From JAPPHA01 sp964291635 (GTDB lineage Bacteria; Pseudomonadota; Alphaproteobacteria; Rhodobacterales; Rhodobacteraceae), in contig OZ219901.1 in NCBI GenBank assembly GCA_964291635.2, positions 149,030 to 213,029 on the forward strand: a stretch of 64,000 nucleotides of DNA, written 5' to 3'. Shown one piece after another: positions 50,389-60,177 of the stretch. Position 1 is the stretch's first letter. Each line of letters starts with the position of its first letter. The notes below the pieces were generated by a model. That model was not told the DNA's origin, searched no databases, and was given only the letters and a program-made list of their open reading frames with translations. Both the position numbers and the translations under genes were made by a program.

Positions 50389-52554
50389 TTACGCCGGCCT
50401 GGCAACGGACGTTTTGGGTTTCGGCGATCGACCGTGAATGCGCTTGTGCACGACGACATCCGATTCCGCGTCAAGGGCGCGCTGTATGTTGTACAGATGT
50501 TCGACATCGCGGACCTCGATTTCGAATTCCATACGGTAGACGTCGGATTTGCGGTCGGTGAATTTCAGGTTCGAGATGTTTGAATTCTGTTCGCCAAACA
50601 GGGTGCAGACCCGCCCAAGGACCCCGGCCGAATTGGCCATCGTGACATCGAGGTGGGCCTTGTGGTTTCCGGTATTCTTGCCCTCGGTCCACCGCAAGTC
50701 GATCCACCGTTCCGGCTGGTTCTCGTATTCGGCGAGTTTTTCGCAATGAATAACGTGGACCTTGACCCCGTTTCCCCGCTGGGAAATGCCGACTATCCGT
50801 TCGCCGGGCAGCGGACGGCAACAAAAGGTCCTCAGCCTGTTCTGACCTTCCGGCAAGCCCGAAATCTTGCAGGCCGTCTGGACCTTCTTTTCGACAGAAT
50901 CGACCAACTCCGGATAAAGGACCTTGATTAGTCTTTCCCCGTTGATTTTCATTTGCCCCATTTTCGCAAGCAAATGCTGGGCACTTTTCTCTCCGAGCGC
51001 CGCGGCGGCAGTCGAAAGCGCCTTGTCGGTCAACCGCTTGTTGATGCGTTCCAGGGTTGACCGCGCCAGTTCCCTGCCCAGGCGGATGTCGCTTTCCATC
51101 TTCTCGGTCTTGACTGCCCTGCGAATCGCAGACTTCGCGCGCCCGGTAACCGCCATGTCTTCCCAGTTGGCGTTGGGTCTCTGGTTGTCGGCGGTCAGAA
51201 TCTCGACCGTCTGCCCATTTTTCAGACGAGTGGACAAGGGAACCCGTTTGCCGTCCACCTTGGCGCCAACACAGGTCATCCCGACGGCCGTGTGCACCAT
51301 GTACGCAAAATCGACCGGCGTCGCGCCCTTGGGAAGCCTGATCACCCTCCCCTTCGGCGTGAAGCAGAAGACCTGGTCACTGTACATTTCGAGCTTGACG
51401 AATTCGACCAGGCTTTCGTGGGGTTCTTCGCCAAAATTCTCCGTCAGGTTCCTGATCCAGTATCCGGGATCCTCGGTCGTCTTGAGCTCGACAGGTAGCC
51501 CGTCCCGGTACGACCAGTGGGCGGCGACCCCGATTTCCGCGTTCAGGTGCATGTCCCTGGTTCTGATCTGGATTTCGACGATATGCCCGTACTTGCCCGA
51601 AATCACGGTGTGAACGGAACTGTAGCCGTTTGATTTCGGATGGCTGACGTAATCCTTGAACCGGCCCGGGACGGCCTTCCACTTGAGATGGATCGCGCCG
51701 AGTGCCTTGTAAATGTCATCCACATTGGTGGTTATGACCCGGAATCCCAGGACATCGCTCAGGGCCGAAAAGTCCCGTTTTTCCTCGTTCAGTTTCCGCC
51801 AGGCCGAATAGGGTTTCTTCGCGCGGCCCTCGGCTTCGGCCTCGACCCCCACCTCTTCAAGCTTGTCCCTTATTTCGCTGATGATCTCTTCCATGAGATT
51901 CGGATGTTCCCGCCTCATCTTGGCGAACCTGACAAGAAGAGCCCGATGTTCGCTGGGGTACAATTCCCTGAACGCCAGATTCTCCAGCTCTTCCCGCATC
52001 CACTGCATGCCCATGCGCCCGGCAAGCGGGGCATAGACTTCCATGGTTTCCCTGGCTTTCCTGGTCCGTTTTTCGGCGGGCAGGTGCCTGATCGTCTTCA
52101 TGTTGTGCAGGCGGTCCGCGAGCTTCACCACGATGACCCTTGGGTCCCTGGAAACCGCAAGCAGGAGTTTCCTGAAATTCTCCGCTTCCTTTGCCTCCAT
52201 TGACACGGTCGAAATGTTCGTCAGCTTGGTCACGCCGTCGACAAGACCAGCGATCGTCGTGCCAAACCGCGTGGACAGTTCCTCCTCGGTCGACCGGGTG
52301 TCTTCCAGCGTATCGTGAAGGAGGGCCGTCACGATCGTGGTGTCGTCCAACCTCTGGCCGGCAAGAATCGAAGCAACGGCACAGGGATGGGAGAAATAGG
52401 GTTCTCCCGACTGGCGCGACTGCGACGCATGCATTTGCTTGCTGTACAGATAGGCGGAGGTGATCAACTCCGAATCGGAATTCGGATTATAGGACCTGAC
52501 CCGCCCGGCCAGTTCCTCTGCACTGGTGCAGTACTGGAACTTCCCTTGCACCAT
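50389..52554 (-). CDS. rel: Bifunctional (p)ppGpp synthetase/hydrolase
   Basis: Stringent-response enzyme of the RelA/SpoT family, 721 residues. The N-terminal HD hydrolase is intact (HDTLEDT at 80-86). The synthetase domain has RFKDYVSHPKSNGYSSVHTV; the RxKD form is typical of bifunctional Mn-dependent enzymes. A TGS domain (VFCFTPKGRVIRLPKGATPV) and a C-terminal ACT domain (DVTMANSAGVLGRVCTLFGE) follow. Most alphaproteobacteria have only this one long RSH protein. rpoZ lies 36 bp upstream. Confidence 0.95.
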   Translation of the reverse strand: MVQGKFQYCTSAEELAGRVRSYNPNSDSELITSAYLYSKQMHASQSRQSGEPYFSHPCAVASILAGQRLDDTTIVTALLHDTLEDTRSTEEELSTRFGTTIAGLVDGVTKLTNISTVSMEAKEAENFRKLLLAVSRDPRVIVVKLADRLHNMKTIRHLPAEKRTRKARETMEVYAPLAGRMGMQWMREELENLAFRELYPSEHRALLVRFAKMRREHPNLMEEIISEIRDKLEEVGVEAEAEGRAKKPYSAWRKLNEEKRDFSALSDVLGFRVITTNVDDIYKALGAIHLKWKAVPGRFKDYVSHPKSNGYSSVHTVISGKYGHIVEIQIRTRDMHLNAEIGVAAHWSYRDGLPVELKTTEDPGYWIRNLTENFGEEPHESLVEFVKLEMYSDQVFCFTPKGRVIRLPKGATPVDFAYMVHTAVGMTCVGAKVDGKRVPLSTRLKNGQTVEILTADNQRPNANWEDMAVTGRAKSAIRRAVKTEKMESDIRLGRELARSTLERINKRLTDKALSTAAAALGEKSAQHLLAKMGQMKINGERLIKVLYPELVDSVEKKVQTACKISGLPEGQNRLRTFCCRPLPGERIVGISQRGNGVKVHVIHCEKLAEYENQPERWIDLRWTEGKNTGNHKAHLDVTMANSAGVLGRVCTLFGEQNSNISNLKFTDRKSDVYRMEFEIEVRDVEHLYNIQRALDAESDVVVHKRIHGRSPKPKTSVARPA

Positions 52555-52590
52555 GACGCATGGATCCCTGTTCCTCCGGCGATCCCGCGG

Positions 52591-52944
52591 TCACTCGCGG
52601 GACTGGGCCTCGATCAGCTTCCTGAGGATGCTCTCCTCCATCTCCGGGTCATCGGGCTCATCGTCCCGTTCTCCGGACAAGAGCAGAGACAACTGGTCTT
52701 CCTCGGGAACATCGATCTCGATTTCGGTCTGGTGGGTTTCGATCGCGGATTCGCGAACCTGTTCAGCCGAAAGCGTTTCGTCCGCGATTTCCCTGAGCGC
52801 AATGACGGGGTTCTTGTCGTTGTCCTCCGGAACCGTGATTTCTGCACCGGAAGAGATTTCGCGGGCCCGATGCGCAGCCAGTATGACCAGTTCGAACCTG
52901 TTGGGAATCTTGTCGACGCAATCCTCAACCGTAACCCGTGCCAT
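52591..52944 (-). CDS. rpoZ: RNA polymerase omega subunit
   Basis: Small subunit promoting RNA polymerase assembly. The product is 117 residues: MARVTVEDCVDKIPNRFELV, AAHRAREISSG, NPVIALREIADETL, then an acidic C-terminal tail typical of alphaproteobacteria. The rpoZ-rel order is conserved in proteobacteria. The ATG at 52944 starts the transcription unit running rpoZ-rel-DUF2062-pdxJ. Confidence 0.95.
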   Translation of the reverse strand: MARVTVEDCVDKIPNRFELVILAAHRAREISSGAEITVPEDNDKNPVIALREIADETLSAEQVRESAIETHQTEIEIDVPEEDQLSLLLSGERDDEPDDPEMEESILRKLIEAQSRE

Positions 52945-53274
52945 GATTAACTCCAGTCAAGTTGTTGCGGAAAAGCAAGACCTAGTGTTTTTCGGCTCCG
53001 AGCGCAACCACCAAGCGACTCTCGACTGTCGATTCCCTGTCGTTTCCCGGCAGGCTGCGGCAAACGGGCCGCGGCAAGGTGGATACGCCTCTGGATTGCT
53101 TCGCACGGGTTCGGTACCCAGTGCGTTTTTCAGACCAAGTCGTCGCACGGCGGCCCGGATTGCCGACCTGATCCGAAGCCGGACTATCTGGCAATGCGGC
53201 CACCGGCCTTCCCGGATTCCGGAACCGGAGAAAGGCGGCGTGGCGACGGGACGATCGAGGCTGTCACGCCCCGG
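52945..53274 (-). other. Gap between rpoZ and the HigBA relic
   Basis: Should contain the rpoZ promoter. A plus-strand frame runs through 52526-53437 only as a shadow. No further gene is supported. Confidence 0.45.
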
Positions 53275-53702
53275 TCAGGCCGCCGGCGCCAGGCGTTCGA
53301 TCCTGGTTCGGTGCGCCGTCCTTTTCGCCCGGGCCGGTTCCCGGGCGGACAAGAGGCGATACCGGGTATCCGCTCCGTCGCCGAACGCCTTGCCGGGACG
53401 GATCGCCATCTCCGGGCATTTCCCGAACGGCGGTTGACGACATCCGGGAGTTGCCTGCGGCTGACGCCAAGCTTGCGCGCCGCTTCCGCCAGGCTGAGCC
53501 ACGGCGGCTCCAGGCAGTCGTGCCGCACAGACAAGTCTGGATGAAGCGAATTGGTCATCGGAGTGTTCGCCTCTCCCTGGTGGCAGTCAATCGGGTCAAC
53601 ATACCTGGCATCGTCGTCACCGGGGCGAAAGACCACACGACAGTTGCCCGACACCCGTTCGAACAGGCATTCAAGGTCCTCGTGGCGAAAACCGAGAATC
53701 AC
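53275..53702 (-). pseudogene. Decayed HigB-HigA toxin-antitoxin module
   Basis: Starting at 53702, ILGFRHEDLECLFER matches the N-terminus of HigB toxins and VSGNCRVVFRPGDDDARYVD its C-terminus. About 50 residues between them are missing, so the toxin is internally deleted. The same frame then runs without stop into a HigA-like antitoxin (MTNSLHPDLSVRHDCLEPPW, LSLAEAARKLGVSRRQLPDV, NRRSG). At about 53422 the match shifts frame to KCPEMAIRPGKAFGDGADTR, the rest of the HTH domain. Toxin and antitoxin are therefore both broken and fused. Confidence 0.75.
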
Positions 53703-54114
53703 AACACCTGCGAAACCTGTTACCTCCCGGCGACAGCCTGGAGACTTCCGTTGCCTGGCGCTCGACGCCGTCGGGACTGTTACATGTCGAGTCCCGCCCG
53801 AAATCGGTCATCCCTCTGGTCCCAAGTGATTTTCTTGAAGATTCGGTGATGAAGTTCTGCCTGGTCAGAGGCGAGGATGTTGGACACCTGGTACTTCGTT
53901 TGATGTTGCTGCGCGAAAAGAGCAGATCGCGCGGCAGCCGCCAGGCGATGTCCAACGTTCAATTTTGGGGCCAATTCCGTTCCCAAAACCCTGCCGGATT
54001 CTTTCGAGCCCTCGATTGGCCGAAACCGGGCAAGCCCGAATATCCATGATCGGACACGATCGGGCCTACCGGGAATGTCATGCATCCCCGGCAGAACATT
54101 CAGTACACGAGATC
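53703..54114 (-). other. Gap between the HigBA relic and the betaine-binding relic
   Basis: Open frames on the minus strand (53780-54085, 53865-54047) have no recognised family. Part may be decayed coding sequence. Nothing can be named. Confidence 0.4.
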
Positions 54115-54393
54115 CTATTCAATCCACTGATTGACGACATCCATGTTGTTCACGACCCATTCCTCGGCAACGTCCCGTGGGTCCATCTTGTCCCGGCCGA
54201 TCTTCGGGATCCATTCATTGACGATCGCTTGGTCGAGCTTGATCTGGCTCAAGAACTTCGCCACCGGAGGGTTGCATTGTTCCAGGGACAATGAATAGGC
54301 GGCGTAGATTTCGGCGTTCAGGCTGGCGCAGGCGAATGGCGAGGCTTCCAGCCAGAACGGTCTTTTCAGACATGACGTCCGCGCGAAGCTCAA
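54115..54393 (-). pseudogene. C-terminal remnant of a glycine betaine ABC binding protein
   Basis: The frame reads LEQCNPPVAKFLSQIKLDQA, IVNEWIPKIGRDKMDPRDVA and EEWVVNNMDVVNQWIE before its stop. This is the C-terminal pattern of ProX/OpuAC-type quaternary-amine binding proteins. The first 30 or so residues of the frame do not match, and the other ~250 residues of such a protein are absent. No ProV or ProW partner is present. It is a 3' fragment of a lost osmoprotectant uptake gene. Confidence 0.7.
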
Positions 54394-54749
54394 GCCCGGG
54401 AATTCGGATTGCGGACGTCACGGCTCCGTGTGAAAGCAGGTCGCGGCAGCGACAGACTTGGTTCGATCAAAGGAGATCCCCGGCGAAACCCGGGCGGCGT
54501 TCGGCATCACCTTTTTGACTCCCGAATGATCACATCGGGTCGAAGCTGGTACGTGACGGCCATCGCAGGTCGCGCCACGACAGAATCGCCTTGACCCGAC
54601 GCATGCAAGCCGGAGCACGTTCGACAACGCCGTGTACCTGGTTTTCCGAATGCCGGGAGGTTGCCGCAGTCCGGCAAGGCAATCTCATGGTTCATGAAGT
54701 GAAACCAAGGGAATCCGAAGAATCAGGCATGGCATGAAAGGCGTCATGT
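54394..54749. other. Gap downstream of the DMT transporter
   Basis: About 355 bp. No gene or clear terminator. Short frames on both strands are unsupported. Confidence 0.45.
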
Positions 54750-55625
54750 TCACTCCCTTCCAGCCAATAGCGCAGCGAACACGATGACGATGCAGCCCGG
54801 CCAGAAAAGCCAGCCCGGCACTTCACTGAACACGAGCCATCCGGCGATGACTCCGAAAGGGACCGAAACGGAAAAAAACGGGGAAATCACCAAGGCATCG
54901 GAATAGCGAAATGCCTGCACGATCAAGGCCTGCGTCACGAGCAGGCAAATACTCATGATCGTTATGGCCGTGAAAACGGGAACCGAGACAGATTGCCAAT
55001 TCAGAATTGCCGGAAAACAAAATACGACACCCCCGACGATGGACGAGTAGAACAGGAACTCCAGGAGTTCATCCTTTTCCGCCATCGACTTCAGAATCAC
55101 GGTGATAACGGCTCCGAGAAATGCCGCGCCGAGGGCTGCGATCCATCCCTTCGGAGAAAGTTGCAATTGCCCAGAGAAATCCTGGGACAAAATGCACATG
55201 GTTCCGAACAACATGAGAAAGATGACCCAGGATCTCGAGCGAGTCAGCTTTTCGTGCAGGAAAAACACTGCCAACGGAATGACAAAAAGCGACTCCGTCA
55301 AAAGAAGAACGCTCACATCTGCGAGGGGTACAGAATAAAGGGCGACAAACATCAGATAGACTGAAAAGCACCAAATGACTGACCGAATGATGTGAAGCTT
55401 TACCTGGTCGAGATTGACTAGTGCGGTGCGTTTTCTTGTGTGGCGAACATACATCAAGGCAAACACCATGACGAAACCAGACACGCTCCTCAGGAACATC
55501 AGCTGCGCCTCTGTAACCGTTACAGACATCGATTTCGCAATGACGTCTGCCAGGGTCGCAACCAACATTGCCAATAATATCAAAGAGATACCTATCAGAG
55601 TATGATTTTTCGTTCTGATCAACAT
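54750..55625 (-). CDS. DMT superfamily (EamA-type) transporter
   Basis: Inner-membrane permease of the drug/metabolite transporter superfamily, 291 residues with about ten hydrophobic helices in two EamA repeats (ISLILLAMLVATLADVIAKS; then GAAFLGAVITVILKSM). The first repeat has the family VPLADVSVLLLTESLF segment. Members export amino acids, nucleotides or other small metabolites, and the substrate here is unknown. The gene and its upstream 100 bp are visibly richer in A+T than the neighbours, which points to a different origin or relaxed codon choice. Confidence 0.88.
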   Translation of the reverse strand: MLIRTKNHTLIGISLILLAMLVATLADVIAKSMSVTVTEAQLMFLRSVSGFVMVFALMYVRHTRKRTALVNLDQVKLHIIRSVIWCFSVYLMFVALYSVPLADVSVLLLTESLFVIPLAVFFLHEKLTRSRSWVIFLMLFGTMCILSQDFSGQLQLSPKGWIAALGAAFLGAVITVILKSMAEKDELLEFLFYSSIVGGVVFCFPAILNWQSVSVPVFTAITIMSICLLVTQALIVQAFRYSDALVISPFFSVSVPFGVIAGWLVFSEVPGWLFWPGCIVIVFAALLAGRE

Positions 55626-56268
55626 TATTGATTTAGACTATCGTATTCCTGAAATTCACAACCAATCGTTTTCGAGCGGGCACTTGTGCACTTCTCCAAT
55701 CTTCCATGACAAGAGCGTGGCGAAGAACGCCAAATCCCCTGCCTGAAGACGACACCATCGCTTCGTCGCCGGAGGTGTCAACGACCCGTTTCACGACTCG
55801 GCCGGTTGAGCGGTGGAGAATTTCGTTCCGTACGACGAAAACCAATGAGCCGGTCAGGTTCGCGACGTCACTGGATTTGCCCTGTGCACCGGACCTCGAG
55901 GGCTTCGGCAGAGCAACCGAACATGGTCGTCTTCATGACATGAATCACCATCGGCCAGAATTGGCTGCCCCCAAATTCAGTTCTCTCAGACGATTTCAAG
56001 CCACTTCATGACCTTGAACCTTACCACGGCGATTCCGGGGGCTGGTTGTCCCGACAAGGGTAGCAGTCAGGCGATTGCCACTGTCCTTCAACATCGCGGA
56101 ATTCGGATTCAGGGGTACCGCTCAAAGGCGCGTGCTCAGCTCATGCACCCGAAAGCGGCTCGGGTTCAAGAAACAGGGCATTCACCATCAGGATCCACGA
56201 ACAGGCGCAACTTTCTGGGAGCCGTCCCCCGGAGAACCTGGGAGTGCCTGACATGAAACGTGTTTGAA
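55626..56268. other. Gap between DMT transporter and glutamate dehydrogenase
   Basis: About 640 bp. The right half contains plus-strand frames (55706-56011, 56008-56256) without family resemblance. The left 60 bp is AT-rich and probably holds the DMT promoter. Confidence 0.4.
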
Positions 56269-57681
56269 TCAAATCCCCTTTGACTGGTAGCTCGCAACGA
56301 TCCTCCGGATCGCGACAAAGTACGCCGCTGTCCTCAGATCGGTTATTTCATCACGTTCGTGCCAGGCCTCACTCATGTACTGGTAGCCCTGCCGCATCGT
56401 ATCTTCCAACCCGGACCTGACCAGTTCTATCTCCCCTGCCCCCCGCTTGTAGCGTTCAACAAACCTCTCCGACAGCTTCACGGGTACATGTGCTTCGGAA
56501 AACAGGCGATTCAGTTCTTCGACAAGGAGACTGCCACGCGCCTCTTCCTGCCGGCGCTGCATGCGACCGAACCTGATATGGCTCAGGTTCTTCACCCACT
56601 CGAAATACGAAACCGTCACGCCGCCGGCGTTCGCATACATGTCCGGAATGACGATCTTGCCATTGGCGCGGAGCTTTTCATCGGCCTCCGCGGTCACCGG
56701 GCCGTTTGCCGCCTCGATTATGAGCGGTGCCTTGATGCGGTCCGCATTCGAACCCGTGATCACGCCTTCGATCGCCGCAGGAACCAGGATGTCGCAATCC
56801 TCCTCCAGGAATGCCAGGCCATCTTCCACATATCTTCCCGACGGATATCCGCTTACTCCGCCGTTTTCGGAAATGTACTGGCGCACATCGTCCACATCCA
56901 GACCGTCAGCGTCCGTGACCGCACCATCCCTTTCGATGATCCCGGTGATTCTTGCGCCGTTTTCCTGCGACAGGAAGATTGCAGCGTGATAGCCGACATT
57001 GCCCAGTCCCTGGACGATGATCCGCTTTCCTTCGATAGTCCCGTCCAAACCTGCCCTCTTGACATCTTCGGGATGACGGAAAAATTCCTCGAGCGCGTAC
57101 TGGACACCCCTTCCGGTCGCTTCGACCCTTCCGGCGATACCCCCCGCGACCAGCGGTTTTCCGGTCACGCAAGCCCTTGAATTGATATCGGTCGTCGTCA
57201 TCCTGGAATATTGGTCCGCTATCCAGGCCATTTCGCGTTCGCCTGTCCCCATGTCCGGAGCAGGCACGTTCTGTGCCGGGTGGATGAGATCGCGCTTGAT
57301 CAATTCGTAGGCGAACCGCCTGGTGATCTGCTCCATCTCGATTTCACTGTATTTCCGCGGGTCTATTCGGAGACCTCCTTTCGAGCCTCCAAACGGGACT
57401 TCCATCAGCGCACATTTGTAGGTCATCAAGGCCGAAAGCGCCTCGACTTCGTCCTGCGAGACGGCTTCGTCGTAGCGAATGCCGCCCTTGACAGGCTCAA
57501 TATGCTCCGAGTGATTGGACCGGTATCCTACGAATGTCTCGACGCGACCTCGGAGCCGAACGCCGAAACGCACGGTGTAGGTGCTGTTGCAGGACCGGAT
57601 TTCCTCAAGCAGGCCGTCAGGCATTTCAACCAACGCCGCCGCCCTGTTGTACATTTTCTCTACGGAATCACGAAAAGACAA
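56269..57681 (-). CDS. gdhA: Glutamate dehydrogenase family (Glu/Leu/Phe/Val type)
   Basis: Amino-acid dehydrogenase interconverting glutamate and 2-oxoglutarate. The TTG at 57681 (LSFRDSVEKMYNRAAALVEM) has GGAGGT six bases upstream and matches the family N-terminus; the longer frame from a GTG at 57717 is disfavoured. This gives 470 residues. The conserved core is EPVKGGIRYDEAVSQDEVEA and KCALMEVPFGGSKGGLRIDP, with the catalytic Lys in the latter, then NVPAPDMGTGEREMAW. The Rossmann motif is VQGLGNVGYHAAIFL. Coenzyme preference cannot be read with certainty. Confidence 0.9.
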   Translation of the reverse strand: MSFRDSVEKMYNRAAALVEMPDGLLEEIRSCNSTYTVRFGVRLRGRVETFVGYRSNHSEHIEPVKGGIRYDEAVSQDEVEALSALMTYKCALMEVPFGGSKGGLRIDPRKYSEIEMEQITRRFAYELIKRDLIHPAQNVPAPDMGTGEREMAWIADQYSRMTTTDINSRACVTGKPLVAGGIAGRVEATGRGVQYALEEFFRHPEDVKRAGLDGTIEGKRIIVQGLGNVGYHAAIFLSQENGARITGIIERDGAVTDADGLDVDDVRQYISENGGVSGYPSGRYVEDGLAFLEEDCDILVPAAIEGVITGSNADRIKAPLIIEAANGPVTAEADEKLRANGKIVIPDMYANAGGVTVSYFEWVKNLSHIRFGRMQRRQEEARGSLLVEELNRLFSEAHVPVKLSERFVERYKRGAGEIELVRSGLEDTMRQGYQYMSEAWHERDEITDLRTAAYFVAIRRIVASYQSKGI

Positions 57682-58336
57682 ATCGACACCTCCGTTCCTG
57701 AGGAACGCCCCCCGCACTGGCCAATACCCTGAGTCACAACAGCCGGATTCCGAAAACGGTCATCGTCGGTCCGACAAAACGAACATTTTCCGCATGGTTC
57801 CGCCCGTCTGCTGGAATGCGCCGACACTACCACTCCACCTAGCGGAACGCCATCGGATTTGCCCATCCCGGGGCTCGTTGGAAGAACGCAGGTCAAACAA
57901 CGGGACATGGACGACAGCTTGACAGTGCCCGCCTCTACCGGGGTTTCGCCTGAACGCGCGGCGGGGAGAATGGGGAAGGGAATCCCGGTGCATGTCATGT
58001 CCGGGGGTGTCCCGTCGCAGGTGATGGAAGCCACACGCATGGATTGCGGATCAATTTGAGCAGGACATTCACTCCATCCGGCGACGGTGTCGCAGGCCAA
58101 TTAGGTTCGGGCGTTCATTTCTCGTCACAGGGCCATCGGGACTCTCCCTCCTCCCCGGAAACGTGAACACAGAGTGGGAACCAGCGGAGTTGAAATGATT
58201 CCGGAAACGCCAGTGTGATCATGACCCGATCTATGAAGAGATCACCCAATGGACGTGTGAAACAAGCTCTTGCGCACAGAGGAAAAACCCCGGGATCAAC
58301 TCGATCTGGAAATCGACGGCCCGGTCACGATGATGC
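57682..58336. other. Gap upstream of glutamate dehydrogenase
   Basis: About 650 bp with the gdh promoter at its left. The rest carries only unsupported frames on both strands. Confidence 0.4.
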
Positions 58337-58655
58337 ATGCATCTGTTGAAGTTCAGGGACAGGGCAGAGTATTCCGACGGCCGCGAAACCGGCCTGACGG
58401 GTGCCGAAGCGTATGCGCTCTGCCGCCATGAAATGGTCCGTCGCGCGACGTCCGCAAGCGGACGTCGCGTGTTCGCCGGGCCGGTCAGGCATCTCGTTCT
58501 TGGCGCGGCCGAGAAACCGTGGGATGAGAGATCCTGGCCTTCGAGTTTCCGGGCAAGAAAACACTTGTCGACATCGATTCCGATCCGGAGACCGCCAAGC
58601 TGGGCGTGCACTGGCGCGCGGGCCTTGCCGGCCGGTTGCCGGTCGCGACCACAGC
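58337..58655 (+). pseudogene. Decayed DUF1330-type protein gene
   Basis: The first frame reads HLLKFRDRAEYSDGRETGLT, GAEAYALCRHEMVRR, and VFAGPVRHLVLGAAEKPWDE, the familiar pattern of DUF1330 proteins. Near 58567 the similarity moves to another frame: DIDSDPETAKLGVHWRAGLA then GRLPVATT, corresponding to the usual C-terminal AGLAGQL-like segment. The frameshift and missing N-terminus make it a pseudogene. Confidence 0.55.
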
Positions 58656-59002
58656 TCAAACCCGGCCCGCACCCGTCACCAGCCAAGGCAACTCGGCTTA
58701 TTTGCCGCCGAAATTGGCGACGACCGGTCCCGATCAGGATGCTTCCGTCAATGGCCGCGCGCCGTTTTTCCGGAACGCAATGCGCTTGAGTGCGGCGGGG
58801 CGTATCGGGCAATCCGGCGACACGGCGCGGCGCCGGCGGCAAGACAGGGAATGACGCTGCACGCACCTGTGCAAGCGGGGTCCCGGACGGCTTCCACGGC
58901 AACCCGAAACAGGTAACCGGTTGAAATTTCTTGACACTCCCGGCGTGCATCGGCGACAGTCAGGCACCTTGACGCATGATGGAAGAAAGGCAGGGATTTG
59001 TG
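58656..59002 (+). other. Gap before the DapA-family gene
   Basis: About 350 bp with no gene. It should contain the promoter of the aldolase gene at 59003. No operator is recognised. Confidence 0.45.
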
Positions 59003-59929
59003 ATGCCCAGGCTGAACGAGGATACCAGGGGCGTATTTGTCATTTCGGCAACTCCGTTCTGCCCGGACGGATCACTCGACCTGGAAGGAACGGAGCAACT
59101 CCTTGATTTCTACGTGGGGTGCGGGGTCTCCGGCATCACGATCCTGGGAGTCATGGGTGAAGCCAACAAGATGACCGATGCCGAATCGGCCGAGTTCGCG
59201 GAACGCGCCTTGCGACATGTCGCACGGAAACTGCCGGTCATCGTGGGAGTGACACACTCCGCGCTGACGGCACTGAGGGACCTTTCACATTCGGTGATGG
59301 ACCTGGGCGCATCGGGAGTCATGCTGCAGCCAATGGCCGGCCTGAAGAGCGATGATGCGGTTTTCCGCTATTTCGAACAGGCCTTCGAAGCAATCGGTGC
59401 CGGCATTCCGGTCGTCTACCAGGACTTTCCGCAGGCAAGCAACGTCCACTTGTCGCCTGCTACATGGTCCAGGATGGTGCATGAGTTTCCTGATCTCGTG
59501 ATGCTGAAACATGAGGATTGTCCCGGACTTCCGAAACTGACGAAAATCAGGGAAATGGAACGTGAGGGGAAACAGCGCCGCGTGAGCATCCTGACCGGGA
59601 ACAACGGGCTGTATTTCCCCCAGGAACTGCATCGGGGCGCCGACGGGGCGATGACCGGCTTTGCATTTCCCGACGTGCTGGTGCGGGTCTACGACCTCTT
59701 CACGGCAGGTCGCGCCGGCGAGGCGGAGGACCTCTTCGATCGGTACCTGCCGATAAACCGCCATGAACAGCAACTGGGGTTCGGGCTGCCGATACGCAAG
59801 GAAATCCTCCGGCGGCGCGGCGCGCTGCGCCACGCAACCGCGCGCAAGCCCGTGTACGGGCTTACCGATGTCGATGTTGCGGAACTTGGCCGGCTGTTGG
59901 AAAGGATCGAACCGGACAGCCGGGGATAG
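59003..59929 (+). CDS. Dihydrodipicolinate synthase family aldolase
   Basis: TIM-barrel class I aldolase of the DapA/NanA family, 308 residues from the ATG at 59003, preceded by AGGG at 8 nt; an in-frame ATG at 58976 would add nine residues. The Schiff-base Lys is Lys169 (VMLKHEDCPG), and the catalytic Tyr is Tyr139 (VVYQDFP). The DapA motif GTTGE is replaced by GVMGE (49-53), and no other lysine-pathway gene is near. It is therefore probably not DapA, but a catabolic aldolase or hydratase of the wider family. Substrate is unknown. Confidence 0.85.
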   Translation: MPRLNEDTRGVFVISATPFCPDGSLDLEGTEQLLDFYVGCGVSGITILGVMGEANKMTDAESAEFAERALRHVARKLPVIVGVTHSALTALRDLSHSVMDLGASGVMLQPMAGLKSDDAVFRYFEQAFEAIGAGIPVVYQDFPQASNVHLSPATWSRMVHEFPDLVMLKHEDCPGLPKLTKIREMEREGKQRRVSILTGNNGLYFPQELHRGADGAMTGFAFPDVLVRVYDLFTAGRAGEAEDLFDRYLPINRHEQQLGFGLPIRKEILRRRGALRHATARKPVYGLTDVDVAELGRLLERIEPDSRG

Positions 59930-60177
59930 CACCGTCCGGCAGTCGGCACGGCTGCGGCGGCATATCAATCGTCGTCTCGCCAAGAAGCGCGGACCGGAGC
60001 GCATTGCAGGACTTCACTGCTCTCCGGTCATCCCGGCATGGAGGCTCCGGTCAGACCTGACGGTTACCGCCTGCAGGCGAACGACACAGGAGATCAGCAG
60101 GGCCATGGCAGGCATTTCCCGGAACGGTGTAGCTACTTCCCGGAGGATTTCTTCCCGATTCCATGGCTGATCGCGAC

